15,459 nucleotides of DNA from an uncultured Colwellia sp. (GTDB taxonomy: Bacteria > Pseudomonadota > Gammaproteobacteria > Enterobacterales > Alteromonadaceae): positions 1 to 15,459 of the forward strand of contig CAJWBY010000118.1 of assembly GCA_913020705.1 (NCBI GenBank). Reading direction: 5' to 3'. Both the position numbers and the translations under genes were made by a program. Positions 1-7,240 of this stretch are shown here, piece by piece (within the stretch, counting starts at the first letter, position 1; each line of letters starts with the position of its first letter). A model generated the notes under the pieces. The model saw only the letters and a program-made list of their open reading frames with translations. It ran no database searches and was not told where the DNA came from.

Positions 1-87
1 TAAGTTAACTATTTAGCTCTTATAAAGAGAAGTTAACTTATCAAAACGTCCGTTTGGCGATTCGTTTTAACTGAACCTCTTGGAACT
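1..87 (-). promoter_or_regulatory. rRNA operon leader with boxB/boxA-like antitermination signals
   Basis: Read on the minus strand, downstream of the promoter at 88-131, the sequence first gives a 6-bp stem (63-68 with 43-48, AAAACG/CGTTTT, 14-nt loop) resembling boxB. It then gives TTCTCTTTATAA (31-20), whose CTCTTTA core (29-23) matches the boxA antitermination element of rRNA leaders (E. coli TGCTCTTTAACA). A 10-bp perfect inverted repeat (1-10 with 31-40) encloses a second 5-bp hairpin (17-21 with 25-29). The promoter-boxB-boxA order and spacing are what an rrn leader shows, so a 16S rRNA gene probably lies just outside the left edge. The rRNA itself is not in the window, so this is inference. 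Confidence 0.65.
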
Positions 88-131
88 GGAGCGCATTCTA
101 GACATTTCTCGCTGGGCGTCAACCCTTTTTT
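88..131 (-). promoter_or_regulatory. rrn P1-type promoter with GC-rich discriminator
   Basis: On the minus strand there is a -35 TTGACG (122-117), a 16-bp spacer and a -10 TAGAAT (100-95), followed directly by the discriminator GCGCTCC (94-88). A run of A residues (123-131 and the AT-rich bases beyond) sits upstream of the -35 like an UP element. A 16-bp spacer plus a GC-rich discriminator is the design of growth-rate and ppGpp-controlled rRNA promoters. The promoter points off the left edge, away from purD. Fis normally activates such promoters, and fis is encoded in this window. Confidence 0.75.
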
Positions 132-314
132 GTCATTAATTTGAAATAAAGGATCATTCGTTCATTTAACGTACACAGCACGTGTTTATTGAGGTTTATT
201 TGAACAGTCTTGTTGTTTGATCTACTTTTTTCTACATTAACAGCTATTTTTTTTACAAAGATCTTTGTCAATTAAAGAGTTAGATCCCAGTAGATTTAGT
301 AAATTTTAGTCAAT
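132..314. other. AT-rich upstream region of the rRNA promoter, no gene seen
   Basis: No coding frame is supportable here. The region is AT-rich with phased A/T tracts and one perfect 14-bp palindrome, ACAAAGATCTTTGT (255-268). By position it would hold the upstream activating region (Fis sites) of the rrn promoter. No individual Fis site can be called by eye because the consensus is loose. Confidence 0.4.
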
Positions 315-340
315 AAAAAAGCCTCTTAATAGAGGCTTTT
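315..340 (-). terminator. rho-independent terminator of purD
   Basis: GCCTCT (321-326) and AGAGGC (331-336) form a stem with a TAAT loop, extended by A-T pairs. On the minus strand the stem is followed by a T run (complement of 315-320). It starts about 25 bases past the purD stop. The opposite strand also carries TTTT after the stem, so it may work in both directions and insulate purD from the rrn promoter region. Confidence 0.85.
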
Positions 341-364
341 ATTTTAACACGTAACAAGAACAGG

Positions 365-1651
365 TTAACTTTGTTCTCTAGAAATAGCTCGGTAAGCAAT
401 ATCTGTTCTAAATTGTACTTCTTCCCAGCTAATTTCATGTAATAAAGCGTAGGCAGATTTTTGGGCTTCTGTAACAGATTGACCTAATGCTGTAGCACAA
501 AGAACACGACCACCAGCTGTGACTATATCACCATTTTTTTCTGTTGTTCCAGCATGGAAAGTTTTTCTATCTGGGTGTGTATTAGTTTTTAGCCCTGATA
601 TAACTTTTCCTTTTCCATAACTTCCTGGATAACCGCCAGCGGCCAGTACTACACCAACGGCAGGTCGAGGATCAAAATCTATCGTCGCTTTATCTAATTC
701 ACCTGCACAAGCTGATAAACATAAGGCTACGATGTCAGAATTTAAACGCATCATAATAGGTTGTGTTTCAGGGTCACCAAATCGACAGTTATATTCAATA
801 ACTTTTGGTGTGCTACATGCACCGATCATTAATCCTGCGTATAAAAATCCAGTATAAGGTGCTCCTTCTTTGGACATTCCTTCTACGGTAGGATAAATAA
901 CTTCATCCATAATACGTTGATGAAGTTCAGGTGTTACAACCGGAGCAGGAGAATAAGCTCCCATTCCACCTGTATTTGGTCCTTCATCATTATTATATGC
1001 ACGTTTGTGATCTTGGCTTGTTGCCATCGCTAAAACATTTTTGCCATCTACCATGACAATAAAGCTTGCTTCTTCACCATCAAGAAATTCTTCAATAACG
1101 ACACGATGACCTGCATCGCCAAAAGCATTACCCGCTAACATATCTTGAATAGCATCTTCGGCTTCAGTTAATGTCATCGCAACAATAACACCTTTACCCG
1201 CAGCTAAGCCGTCAGCTTTCACAACAATAGGAGCACCTTTTTCACGAACATATGCTAACGCTGGTTCAATTTCAGTGAAATTTTCGTACCAACCAGTTGG
1301 AATATCATTTCGTGCTAAGAAATCTTTAGTAAATGCTTTTGAACCTTCAAGTTGAGAAGCTTTGGCACTTGGACCAAAAATAGTTAGTCCTTCAGCTTGG
1401 AAAGCGTCAACAACACCGTCAACAAGAGGTTGCTCAGGGCCAACAATAGTAAGGGCAATATTTTGAGTTTTAGCAAAGTCGATGAGTGCTTGTGTATCAC
1501 CAACAGAAATGGCAACATTTTCTACTTTATGTTCTGTAGCTGTACCTGCATTACCTGGTGCTACAAAAACTTTTTCTACTTGTGTTGATTGCGCTGCTTT
1601 CCATGCCAATGCATGCTCACGACCACCACTACCTATAACTAAAACATTCAT
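365..1651 (-). CDS. purD: Phosphoribosylamine-glycine ligase (GAR synthetase)
   Basis: Catalyses the second step of de novo purine synthesis: ATP-dependent joining of glycine to 5-phosphoribosylamine to give GAR, in the cytoplasm. The 428-residue length is that of bacterial PurD. Visible family signatures are the N-terminal GSGGREHA (7-14), GPEQPLVDG (71-79), the ATP-grasp lysine segment KADGLAAGKGV (145-155), the NDEGPNTGGMGAYSP segment (221-235) and EYNCRFGDPETQ (286-297), which holds the metal-binding Glu/Asn. The start ATG is preceded by TAGGG at a workable distance. It is separated from the upstream exported methyltransferase gene by a strong terminator, so it probably needs its own promoter rather than reading through from purH. 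No PurR-like operator was seen upstream. Confidence 0.97.
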   Translation of the reverse strand: MNVLVIGSGGREHALAWKAAQSTQVEKVFVAPGNAGTATEHKVENVAISVGDTQALIDFAKTQNIALTIVGPEQPLVDGVVDAFQAEGLTIFGPSAKASQLEGSKAFTKDFLARNDIPTGWYENFTEIEPALAYVREKGAPIVVKADGLAAGKGVIVAMTLTEAEDAIQDMLAGNAFGDAGHRVVIEEFLDGEEASFIVMVDGKNVLAMATSQDHKRAYNNDEGPNTGGMGAYSPAPVVTPELHQRIMDEVIYPTVEGMSKEGAPYTGFLYAGLMIGACSTPKVIEYNCRFGDPETQPIMMRLNSDIVALCLSACAGELDKATIDFDPRPAVGVVLAAGGYPGSYGKGKVISGLKTNTHPDRKTFHAGTTEKNGDIVTAGGRVLCATALGQSVTEAQKSAYALLHEISWEEVQFRTDIAYRAISREQS

Positions 1652-1688
1652 TTATCTTAACCCTACTTTATTTGCTAGAAAATATGCT

Positions 1689-1728
1689 AAAAAACTTGCG
1701 TCATTATAAGGGAAGTTATGACGCAAGT
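1689..1728 (-). terminator. Strong rho-independent terminator between the methyltransferase gene and purD
   Basis: An 11-bp perfect stem, ACTTGCGTCAT (1694-1704) with ATGACGCAAGT (1718-1728), has a 13-nt loop and on the minus strand is followed by six T (complement of 1689-1694). It lies just after the stop of the methyltransferase gene. The loop and left arm contain a perfect TATAAT on the minus strand (1708-1703), which could be a -10 for purD, although no good -35 is found at the matching distance. Confidence 0.88.
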
Positions 1729-1743
1729 CTTAAGATTATTTAG

Positions 1744-2556
1744 CTACTTTGCAAATTTTAGAGTCATACGATCACTTTCACCGATGGCTAGATATTTTTC
1801 TTTGTCTTTATCCCCAAGACCAAGCACTGGCGGTAATGTCCAGACGCCTTTCTCATAACTTGCTTTATCTTTAGCGTTCGCGTTTACTTCACTAGTCCCA
1901 ACTAATGTAAAGCCAGCGGCTTCTGCTTGAGCTATCGTTGTTTCCATTGATACATACCCGCGATTATTATCATTGGGGGTAGCACCTTTTGGTAGACGAT
2001 GCTCTACAACACCTAAAATACCACCAGTTTTTAATGCTTTGAATGCGTCAAGGAATACTTGACTCACTCCCTCTTCGCCCCAGTTATGTAAATTGCGAAA
2101 AGTTAGTACCATATCGGCGGTGCCTGCAGGTGCTAATTTACTGGTTTTTTTGGGCACAAAGTTTGATAACACAACTTCACTAAACATTTCATGACTAGCA
2201 AGTTTCTTTTCTAATTTTTTACGCGAATTACTGTAATAATTGTCTTCCCCTGTATCAGGGTAATGAGCACCAATTAATTTGCCTTTACCCTTTAGAGCAG
2301 GAGCTAAAATTTCTGTATACCAACCACCACCAGGTGTAATTTCAACAACTGTCATTGTTGATTTCAATCCGAAAAATTCCAACGTTTGTTGTGGATTGCG
2401 GTATTCATCACGCTTTTTATTAGCAGCAGATCTATGTTCGCTGGCAACAGCTTGCTCTAATTGTGTATGAGCTTTCATAGTGTGAGCACCAGCAGCAACG
2501 CTGGCAAGTGACAAACTAATAATTGAGGCAGATAGTAATATTTTTATTGTTTTCAT
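1744..2556 (-). CDS. Exported class I SAM-dependent methyltransferase-like protein
   Basis: The 270-residue product starts with a Sec-type signal peptide: K3/K6, a hydrophobic stretch at about 7-21, and an Ala-rich cleavage region at about 20-25. The body looks like the predicted methyltransferases of the COG4798 type. There is a motif I-like VVEITPGGGWYTEIL (70-84), an acidic/NYY region around 101-108, VLTFRNLHNW (150-159, motif IV-like) and GILGVVEHR (179-187). Substrate and reaction are unknown. A SAM-binding fold in the periplasm is puzzling, since SAM is not known to be available there. It may bind another ligand or have lost catalysis. The start is supported by GGAAA eight bases upstream and by the signal peptide. 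It lies between purH and purD but has its own terminator and a promoter candidate, so it is probably an inserted, separately expressed gene. Confidence 0.8.
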   Translation of the reverse strand: MKTIKILLSASIISLSLASVAAGAHTMKAHTQLEQAVASEHRSAANKKRDEYRNPQQTLEFFGLKSTMTVVEITPGGGWYTEILAPALKGKGKLIGAHYPDTGEDNYYSNSRKKLEKKLASHEMFSEVVLSNFVPKKTSKLAPAGTADMVLTFRNLHNWGEEGVSQVFLDAFKALKTGGILGVVEHRLPKGATPNDNNRGYVSMETTIAQAEAAGFTLVGTSEVNANAKDKASYEKGVWTLPPVLGLGDKDKEKYLAIGESDRMTLKFAK

Positions 2557-2593
2557 TTGTTTTCCATATCAAGAATAAAATTTAACTCGACAT

Positions 2594-2602
2594 GTTATAG
2601 CA
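2594..2602 (-). promoter_or_regulatory. Candidate extended -10 promoter of the methyltransferase gene
   Basis: On the minus strand TGC-TATAAC (2602-2594) is an extended -10 about 40 bases upstream of the start codon. The -35 region at 17 bp is poor (TGTTTC-like), which extended -10 promoters tolerate. The call is based on pattern only. Confidence 0.35.
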
Positions 2603-2650
2603 GATTTTAAAAGAAGAAACAGATTGAGGGGTTTAAAAAGTGATAATTTT

Positions 2651-2685
2651 AGCCTTATAGAATGTAACATTTTATCTATAAGACT
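2651..2685 (-). other. Hairpin in the purH-methyltransferase gap
   Basis: An 11-bp stem pairs 2651-2661 (AGCCTTATAGA) with 2675-2685 (TCTATAAGACT). The single mismatch becomes a G-U pair in the minus-strand transcript. No clean T run follows at once, so it may be a weak terminator or simply a 3'-end structure behind purH. Confidence 0.35.
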
Positions 2686-2725
2686 AATCATAATTTATTA
2701 ATTTACGCTAATTAGGATGCTTTAA

Positions 2726-2808
2726 GCTGTGTAACTCTATTTAAAGGGTAAAGCACGGAGCTGACGTTAGTCAGTGAGTACTTTAGACACAAAATTGAGC
2801 TACACAGC
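2726..2808 (-). ncRNA. 83-nt nested hairpin element downstream of purH
   Basis: Three stems are nested around one axis. The outer stem is 12 bp (2726-2737 with 2797-2808), the middle 7 bp (2750-2756 with 2778-2784) and the inner 5 bp (2761-2765 with 2770-2774, GTTA loop). The outer and middle stems each have one imperfection. The outer one is a G-U wobble in the minus-strand RNA, and the middle one also pairs as a wobble in that strand. This favours an RNA transcribed with purH. It begins 14 bases after the purH stop and lacks a T run, so it is not a standard terminator. It could be a 3'-end stability element, a small RNA or a palindromic repeat of the REP type. Confidence 0.5.
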
Positions 2809-2822
2809 GACAAACATACCGA

Positions 2823-4424
2823 TTAATGGCGGAAGTGACGCATTCCTGTGAATACCATGGCAATGTTATGTTCATCGGCTGCAGCGATAACTTCATCATC
2901 ACGCATTGAACCACCTGGCTGAATCACTGCAGTAATACCTGCTTCAGCTGCTGCATCCAAACCATCGCGGAATGGAAAGAAAGCATCAGATGCCATTACT
3001 GAACCTTTAACTTCTAAGTTTTCATCAGCAGCTTTAATACCTGCAACTTTCGCGGAGTAAACACGGCTCATTTGACCTGCACCAACACCAATTGTCATAC
3101 TATTTTTTACATAAACAATCGCATTTGATTTCACGTATTTCGCTACTTTCCAGCAAAATTGCAAATCACGCATTTCATCAGAAGTAGGCTGACGTTTAGT
3201 TACTACTTTTAAATCATCAAGCGTTACTGAGCCTTGATCTCTGTCTTGTACTAATAAACCACCGTTTACGCGTTTAAGATCAAATTCAGTCGTTTTTGTA
3301 GACCACTCACCACATTCTAATAAACGTAAATTAGGTTTAGCAGCAACAATTTGTGCCGCAGCTTCTGAAACACTTGGTGCAATGATCACTTCAACAAATT
3401 GACGAGAAACAATCGCTTCTGCTGTGTCTGCGTCTAATTCACGGTTGAATGCGATAATCCCGCCGAATGCTGATGTAGGATCAGTTCGGTAAGCGCCTTC
3501 GTAAGCAGCTAAAATATTGTCACCAATTGAAACCCCACAAGGGTTAGCATGTTTTACGATAACACACGCCGGCTCGTCAAATTCTTTAACACATTCTAAA
3601 GCTGAATCAGTGTCAGCAATATTATTGTACGAAAGTGCTTTACCTTGAATTTGCTTAGCGGTTGAAACTGACGCTTCTTGTGCGTTCGCTTCAACATAAA
3701 AAGCAGCATCTTGATGAGAGTTTTCACCGTAACGTAAATCTTCAGCTTTAATAAACTGACTATTAAAGGTACGTGGGAATTTATTTTTTTCTTCGAATTT
3801 AACTTCAGCATTCTCACTACCGTGAGCACTAAGCATTTTACCAAAGTAATTTGCGATCATTCCATCATAAGCAGCTGTGTGCTCATAGGCAGCAATAGCT
3901 AGATCAAAACGAGTTTTGTAAGTTAATGAATCATCATTTGCATTCATTTCTGCTAATACACGGTCATAATCGCCTGCATTAACGACAATAGTAACGTCTT
4001 TATGATTCTTTGCTGCAGCGCGAACCATAGTTGGCCCACCAATATCGATATTTTCGATTGCATTTTCTAGGCTACAATTTTCATCGCTAACGGCGTTAGC
4101 AAATGGGTAAAGGTTAACGACAACTATATCAATAGCACTAATATCGTTTTCAGTCATAACGGCTTCATCAATACCACGACGAGCTAAAATTCCGCCATGA
4201 ACTTTTGGATGAAGTGTTTTTACTCGGCCGTCCATAATTTCAGGATGACCAGTGTATTTAGAAACTTCAGTTACTTGTATACCATTATCAGCTAATAACT
4301 TTGCTGTGCCGCCGGTTGATAAAATATCAACACCTTTTTGCGCTAAACTACGAGCGAAATCGACAATACCTGTTTTATCAGAAACACTTAATAATGCACG
4401 TTTGATTGGGCGTGGAGTATCCAT
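2823..4424 (-). CDS. purH: Bifunctional AICAR formyltransferase / IMP cyclohydrolase
   Basis: Carries out the last two steps of IMP synthesis: formylation of AICAR by 10-formyl-THF, then ring closure. The 533 residues match the usual length (about 530). The N-terminal MGS-like cyclohydrolase domain shows [12 protein letters not shown] (9-20), STGGT (36-40) and [16 protein letters not shown] (65-80). The C-terminal transformylase domain shows RYGENSHQ (231-238) and the catalytic Lys-His pair in KHANPCG (291-297). The N-terminus aligns well with known PurH starts, although the Shine-Dalgarno is weak. No PurR box is visible in the 350 bases upstream. Instead a 162-bp inverted-repeat element lies about 65 bases upstream and must overlap or border the promoter. 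Confidence 0.97.
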   Translation of the reverse strand: MDTPRPIKRALLSVSDKTGIVDFARSLAQKGVDILSTGGTAKLLADNGIQVTEVSKYTGHPEIMDGRVKTLHPKVHGGILARRGIDEAVMTENDISAIDIVVVNLYPFANAVSDENCSLENAIENIDIGGPTMVRAAAKNHKDVTIVVNAGDYDRVLAEMNANDDSLTYKTRFDLAIAAYEHTAAYDGMIANYFGKMLSAHGSENAEVKFEEKNKFPRTFNSQFIKAEDLRYGENSHQDAAFYVEANAQEASVSTAKQIQGKALSYNNIADTDSALECVKEFDEPACVIVKHANPCGVSIGDNILAAYEGAYRTDPTSAFGGIIAFNRELDADTAEAIVSRQFVEVIIAPSVSEAAAQIVAAKPNLRLLECGEWSTKTTEFDLKRVNGGLLVQDRDQGSVTLDDLKVVTKRQPTSDEMRDLQFCWKVAKYVKSNAIVYVKNSMTIGVGAGQMSRVYSAKVAGIKAADENLEVKGSVMASDAFFPFRDGLDAAAEAGITAVIQPGGSMRDDEVIAAADEHNIAMVFTGMRHFRH

Positions 4425-4488
4425 TGCTTTATTGTTAACCTTAAAGTTAGTTTAATTGTCTGGCCGTTGACATTTGTCCTTGGCTTTT

Positions 4489-4650
4489 ATACCAAGTTGA
4501 CTTATCTACTGATCTTTTTTAATGGCTAAAACAAATAACTACTACGTTATAAAATTAATAAGGAGAATAACTACTTAATAAATTTTATGCCTTGCATTTA
4601 TCCGTTTTCCCTCATAAAAAGCTAGATCACTTGATTAATCAAATTGGTAT
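4489..4650. repeat. MITE-like element with 27-bp imperfect terminal inverted repeats
   Basis: The left end (4489-4515, starting ATACCAAGTTGACTTATC) and the reverse complement of the right end (4650-4624, starting ATACCAATTTGATTAATC) agree at 22 of 27 positions. The inner part is AT-rich and partly palindromic (ATAAAATTAATAA near 4550 against TTAATAAATTTTAT near 4575). It has no coding frame. The outermost bases could be read as a TA target duplicated at both sides of CCAA...TTGG, but the terminal palindrome makes this ambiguous. The left TIR creates a minus-strand TATAAA (4491-4486) facing purH, without a good -35. Size and structure fit a miniature inverted-repeat element; the family is not identified. 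Confidence 0.6.
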
Positions 4651-4723
4651 TATCTCTTTTGAAATAAATCCTCTACCCTGTGAAGAGCAGCTAGCTTAAG
4701 AAAACCCCTTAGCTAGAAATAAA

Positions 4724-4766
4724 GAAAGCACCCTAGGGTGCTTTCGATTGACAGGAACAACCTGTC
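4724..4766 (-). terminator. Tandem hairpins after fis, probable terminator
   Basis: Two perfect hairpins follow the fis stop: GACAGG/CCTGTC (4750-4755 with 4761-4766) and a 22-bp perfect palindrome (4724-4745, GAAAGCACCCT and its complement). After the second, the minus strand continues TTTATTTC, a short and interrupted U tract. The first hairpin is followed on the plus strand by TTATTTTTT, so it would be the better terminator for any transcript coming from the purH side. Confidence 0.65.
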
Positions 4767-4773
4767 TTATTTT

Positions 4774-5061
4774 TTAGTTCATGCCGTATTTTTTTAACTT
4801 CTTACGTAAAGTACCGCGATTGATACCTAATAAGTTAGCTGCGCGTGTTTGGTTACCACGCGTATACTTCATAACTTCTTCTAACATTGGCGCTTCAATT
4901 TCAGAAAGTACAAGGTCGTACATATCATCTACATCATTACCATTTAATTGCGATAAGTAGTTACTGATAGCTTGTTTAGCTTGAGTACGTAATGGAGAAT
5001 ACTCAGCTTGAGTTTGGATCTTGCCAGTAACGAATGGTGATGAAATATTTTGTTCAAACAT
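4774..5061 (-). CDS. fis: DNA-binding protein Fis
   Basis: Small nucleoid-associated protein that bends DNA. In relatives it activates rRNA promoters and shapes global transcription during fast growth. The 95 residues are close to the 98 of E. coli Fis. The C-terminal half holds the conserved four-helix core and helix-turn-helix: [20 protein letters not shown] (56-75) followed by [20 protein letters not shown] (76-95). The N-terminal arm is more divergent, as in other marine genera. The start lies 20 bp after the dusB stop, giving the classic dusB-fis operon. A probable target, an rRNA promoter, lies at the left edge of the same window. Confidence 0.97.
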   Translation of the reverse strand: MFEQNISSPFVTGKIQTQAEYSPLRTQAKQAISNYLSQLNGNDVDDMYDLVLSEIEAPMLEEVMKYTRGNQTRAANLLGINRGTLRKKLKKYGMN

Positions 5062-5081
5062 AAAGTTCAGACTCTTTCTAG

Positions 5082-6047
5082 TTAATTTAAATTATCAAAA
5101 TACAGTTCTAATGCGTCAATCTGGTCGGTAGTTGACTCTAACCCATTAAAAACAGAACGAAATTTTTTCTCCTGGTCATACGCGAGCATATACCAAGAGA
5201 CGTGCTTACGAGCAAAACGAACACCCATAAAATCACCGTAAAAATTGTGTAACTCCTTTACATGCCCAATAACTATCGGACAAATCTCTTCCAATGAGGG
5301 GGTAGACAAATGTTCACCCGTTTTCAAGAAATGATTAATTTCTCGAAAAATCCAAGGTTTCCCTTGGGCACCACGACCCACCATTACAGCATCAGCCCCA
5401 GTAAAATTTAATACCTGCGCGGCTTTCACTGCGTTGGTAATGTCGCCATTAGCCACAACGGGAATATTAACCGCCTGTTTAATCGCTTTTATTGTTTCAT
5501 ACTCCGCATCGCCTTTATAAAAGTCGTTACGCGTTCGGCCGTGAACCACTAAAGACTGAATACCGTTGTGTTCAGCGATTTTAGCAATTTCAATACCGTT
5601 ACGAGTGTTTTCACACCAACCAGTACGAATTTTTAGTGTTACTGGTACGTTTACCGCATCAACCACACTTCGCACAATTTCTTCAACCAATTTGGGTTCT
5701 TTTAGTAATGCAGAACCCGCGAGCTTTTTATTGACCTTTTTAGCAGGACAGCCCATGTTGATATCTATTATTTGTGCGCCATTTTCAACATTAACTTTCG
5801 CAGCAAACGCGAGTTCTTCAGGATCTGAACCAGCAATCTGGACGGAACGAATACCTGCGAACTCACTATGAATACTTCGTAGCTTTGACTTTTCGGTATG
5901 CCATACTTTTGGATTAGACGAAATCATTTCTGATACGGCTAACCCTGCCCCCATTTGACAACACAGTTGTCGAAAAGGTTGGTCGGTTATTCCGGCCATC
6001 GGAGCAAGCATTACATTACTTGTTAAAGTGTACGAACCAATTTTCAT
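5082..6047 (-). CDS. dusB: tRNA-dihydrouridine synthase B
   Basis: FMN-dependent enzyme that reduces specific uridines in the tRNA D-loop to dihydrouridine using NADPH. The 321 residues equal the usual length. Visible signatures are [13 protein letters not shown] (14-26, flavin site), [10 protein letters not shown] (96-105) with the catalytic Cys100, KIRTGW (139-144), VHGRTR (168-173) and the phosphate-binding ANGDI (199-203). It is the first gene of the dusB-fis operon. Its 5' region has a promoter candidate with a GC-rich discriminator, which suits growth-rate control of fis. The placement next to fis separates it from DusA and DusC. Confidence 0.96.
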   Translation of the reverse strand: MKIGSYTLTSNVMLAPMAGITDQPFRQLCCQMGAGLAVSEMISSNPKVWHTEKSKLRSIHSEFAGIRSVQIAGSDPEELAFAAKVNVENGAQIIDINMGCPAKKVNKKLAGSALLKEPKLVEEIVRSVVDAVNVPVTLKIRTGWCENTRNGIEIAKIAEHNGIQSLVVHGRTRNDFYKGDAEYETIKAIKQAVNIPVVANGDITNAVKAAQVLNFTGADAVMVGRGAQGKPWIFREINHFLKTGEHLSTPSLEEICPIVIGHVKELHNFYGDFMGVRFARKHVSWYMLAYDQEKKFRSVFNGLESTTDQIDALELYFDNLN

Positions 6048-6077
6048 GCTGCTGTTTTTTTGAGCTACTATTCAAAA

Positions 6078-6113
6078 GGGCGCTAAGTTTACGTGTTTTT
6101 TATTGAATTGCAA
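6078..6113 (-). promoter_or_regulatory. Candidate dusB-fis promoter with GC-rich discriminator
   Basis: On the minus strand there is TTGCAA (6113-6108), a 16-bp spacer and TAAACT (6091-6086), followed by TAGCGCCC. A GC-rich discriminator after a sub-optimal -10 is typical of stringently controlled promoters, and fis is so controlled in enterics. Upstream lie A tracts (complement of the T run near 6137-6146) that could act as an UP element. The candidate start is about 30 bases before the dusB ATG. Confidence 0.5.
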
Positions 6114-6185
6114 AGCATATAAATTGAACAATTTTTGCTTTTTTTTGCGTTTTTAATATTGACTTTCTGCAAACCATTGATGTGG

Positions 6186-6218
6186 GCAGTATTTGTACAA
6201 ATAGCTAACAAATACTGC
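6186..6218. other. Perfect 11-bp inverted repeat between prmA and dusB
   Basis: GCAGTATTTGT (6186-6196) and ACAAATACTGC (6208-6218) form a perfect stem with an 11-nt loop. The left arm also runs into the small palindrome ATTTGTACAAAT (6191-6202). It begins about 23 bases after the prmA stop. No T run follows on the minus strand, so it is either a weak prmA 3' structure or a protein site upstream of dusB-fis. Confidence 0.4.
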
Positions 6219-6241
6219 TCAATTTGTAACAAGAATTCTGA

Positions 6242-7123
6242 TTAATTTTTTTTACCAGAAAGACGAACCCACTCTTCCTGTACAGCAATAGCATCCATTT
6301 CACACCATTGACCATAAATTTTTTGTAATATATTCGCCTGCTCTTCTAAAACACCAGACAATGCAAGCTGGCCATTTGGTGCAACGAATTCAATAATTGT
6401 TGGCGCCAATTCACGTAATGGGCCAGCAAGAATATTTGCAACAACAACATCTGCTTTAAACGTTGGCTGGTCTTTCGGTAAGAAAAGCGCTAAACGATCA
6501 TCAACACCATTTCTTTCAGCATTCGCCTTACTTGCTTGCAATGCTTGTGGGTCGATATCAATTCCTATTACTTTTTTAGCACCTAACTTAAGCGCCGCCA
6601 GCGATAAAATTCCAGAACCACAACCAAAATCAACGACTGTTTTCCCGACTAAATCTAAACCGTCTAACCAAGTTAAGCATAATGCGGTCGTTGGATGTGT
6701 ACCTGTGCCAAAAGCTAAGCCTGGATCTAACATTACATTGACTGCATCTGGGTCTGGAACTTCACGCCAGCTTGGGCAGATCCATAAACGATCACCAAAT
6801 TTCATCGGGTGAAAGTTATCCATCCACTCTCTTTCCCAATCTTTATCTTCAAGTTGCTCTAATTTATAAGCCATTTCATTTTTATCAGGATGAATGCTTT
6901 TGAGGTACGTAATCGTTTTATCCATATCATGACTTGCATCGAATAAGCCCATTACTACGGTATTATGCCAATATATAACTTCATCACCCGGGAGTGGCTC
7001 ATAAATAGGAGTGTCTTGAGCATCGATAAAAGTTACGGCTTGTGCGCCACAAGCACTTAACCAATCGCTATATTTTTCTGATGTTTCTTCATTCGCACTC
7101 AAGCGAAGTTGTATCCAAGGCAT
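6242..7123 (-). CDS. prmA: Ribosomal protein L11 methyltransferase
   Basis: Trimethylates ribosomal protein L11 using SAM. The length, 293 residues, is the same as E. coli PrmA. The N-terminal L11-recognition domain (1-60, starting MPWIQLRL) is followed by the linker and the methyltransferase domain. This has [15 protein letters not shown] (132-146), motif [12 protein letters not shown] (163-173), [11 protein letters not shown] (185-195) and NILAGPL (230-236), the PrmA form of motif IV. prmA upstream of dusB-fis is a conserved gammaproteobacterial order (prmA-dusB-fis). Here 194 bases with a separate promoter candidate divide it from dusB. It diverges from the rraA-like gene over 117 bases. 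Confidence 0.97.
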   Translation of the reverse strand: MPWIQLRLSANEETSEKYSDWLSACGAQAVTFIDAQDTPIYEPLPGDEVIYWHNTVVMGLFDASHDMDKTITYLKSIHPDKNEMAYKLEQLEDKDWEREWMDNFHPMKFGDRLWICPSWREVPDPDAVNVMLDPGLAFGTGTHPTTALCLTWLDGLDLVGKTVVDFGCGSGILSLAALKLGAKKVIGIDIDPQALQASKANAERNGVDDRLALFLPKDQPTFKADVVVANILAGPLRELAPTIIEFVAPNGQLALSGVLEEQANILQKIYGQWCEMDAIAVQEEWVRLSGKKN

Positions 7124-7240
7124 GAAAAGTTCTCATTATAAATTTTTCACTAGTTTAGCATTTGTTAGTTAATACCTACATAGACTTCTGATAGAGTATT
7201 TACTACAAGTATTCTATTCAGCTTATTAAGGAATTCTGCA

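Noticed and set aside
243..271. Second rRNA promoter starting from a perfect minus-strand TTGACA (271-266)
   Set aside because: At 16-18 bp the possible -10 hexamers (AAATAG, AATAGC, ATAGCT) are all poor.
2557..2822. tRNA gene in the gap after purH
   Set aside because: The stems are nested on one axis, without a cloverleaf, TTC-arm or anticodon-arm geometry.
4489..4650. CRISPR or tandem repeat in the purH-fis gap
   Set aside because: Only one inverted pair of ends is present, with no direct repeats or spacer pattern.
4425..4773. PurR operator (ACGCAAACGTTTGCGT type) expected upstream of purH
   Set aside because: No sequence close to the consensus was found on either strand, nor upstream of purD. 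Purine control in this organism may differ or lie elsewhere.
5566..5871. Open frame of about 100 codons on the plus strand inside dusB
   Set aside because: Fully antisense to a conserved gene, with no family resemblance and no RBS or promoter. The same holds for other antisense or out-of-frame stretches such as 1397-1588, 10245-10559, 13950-14186 and 14613-14873.
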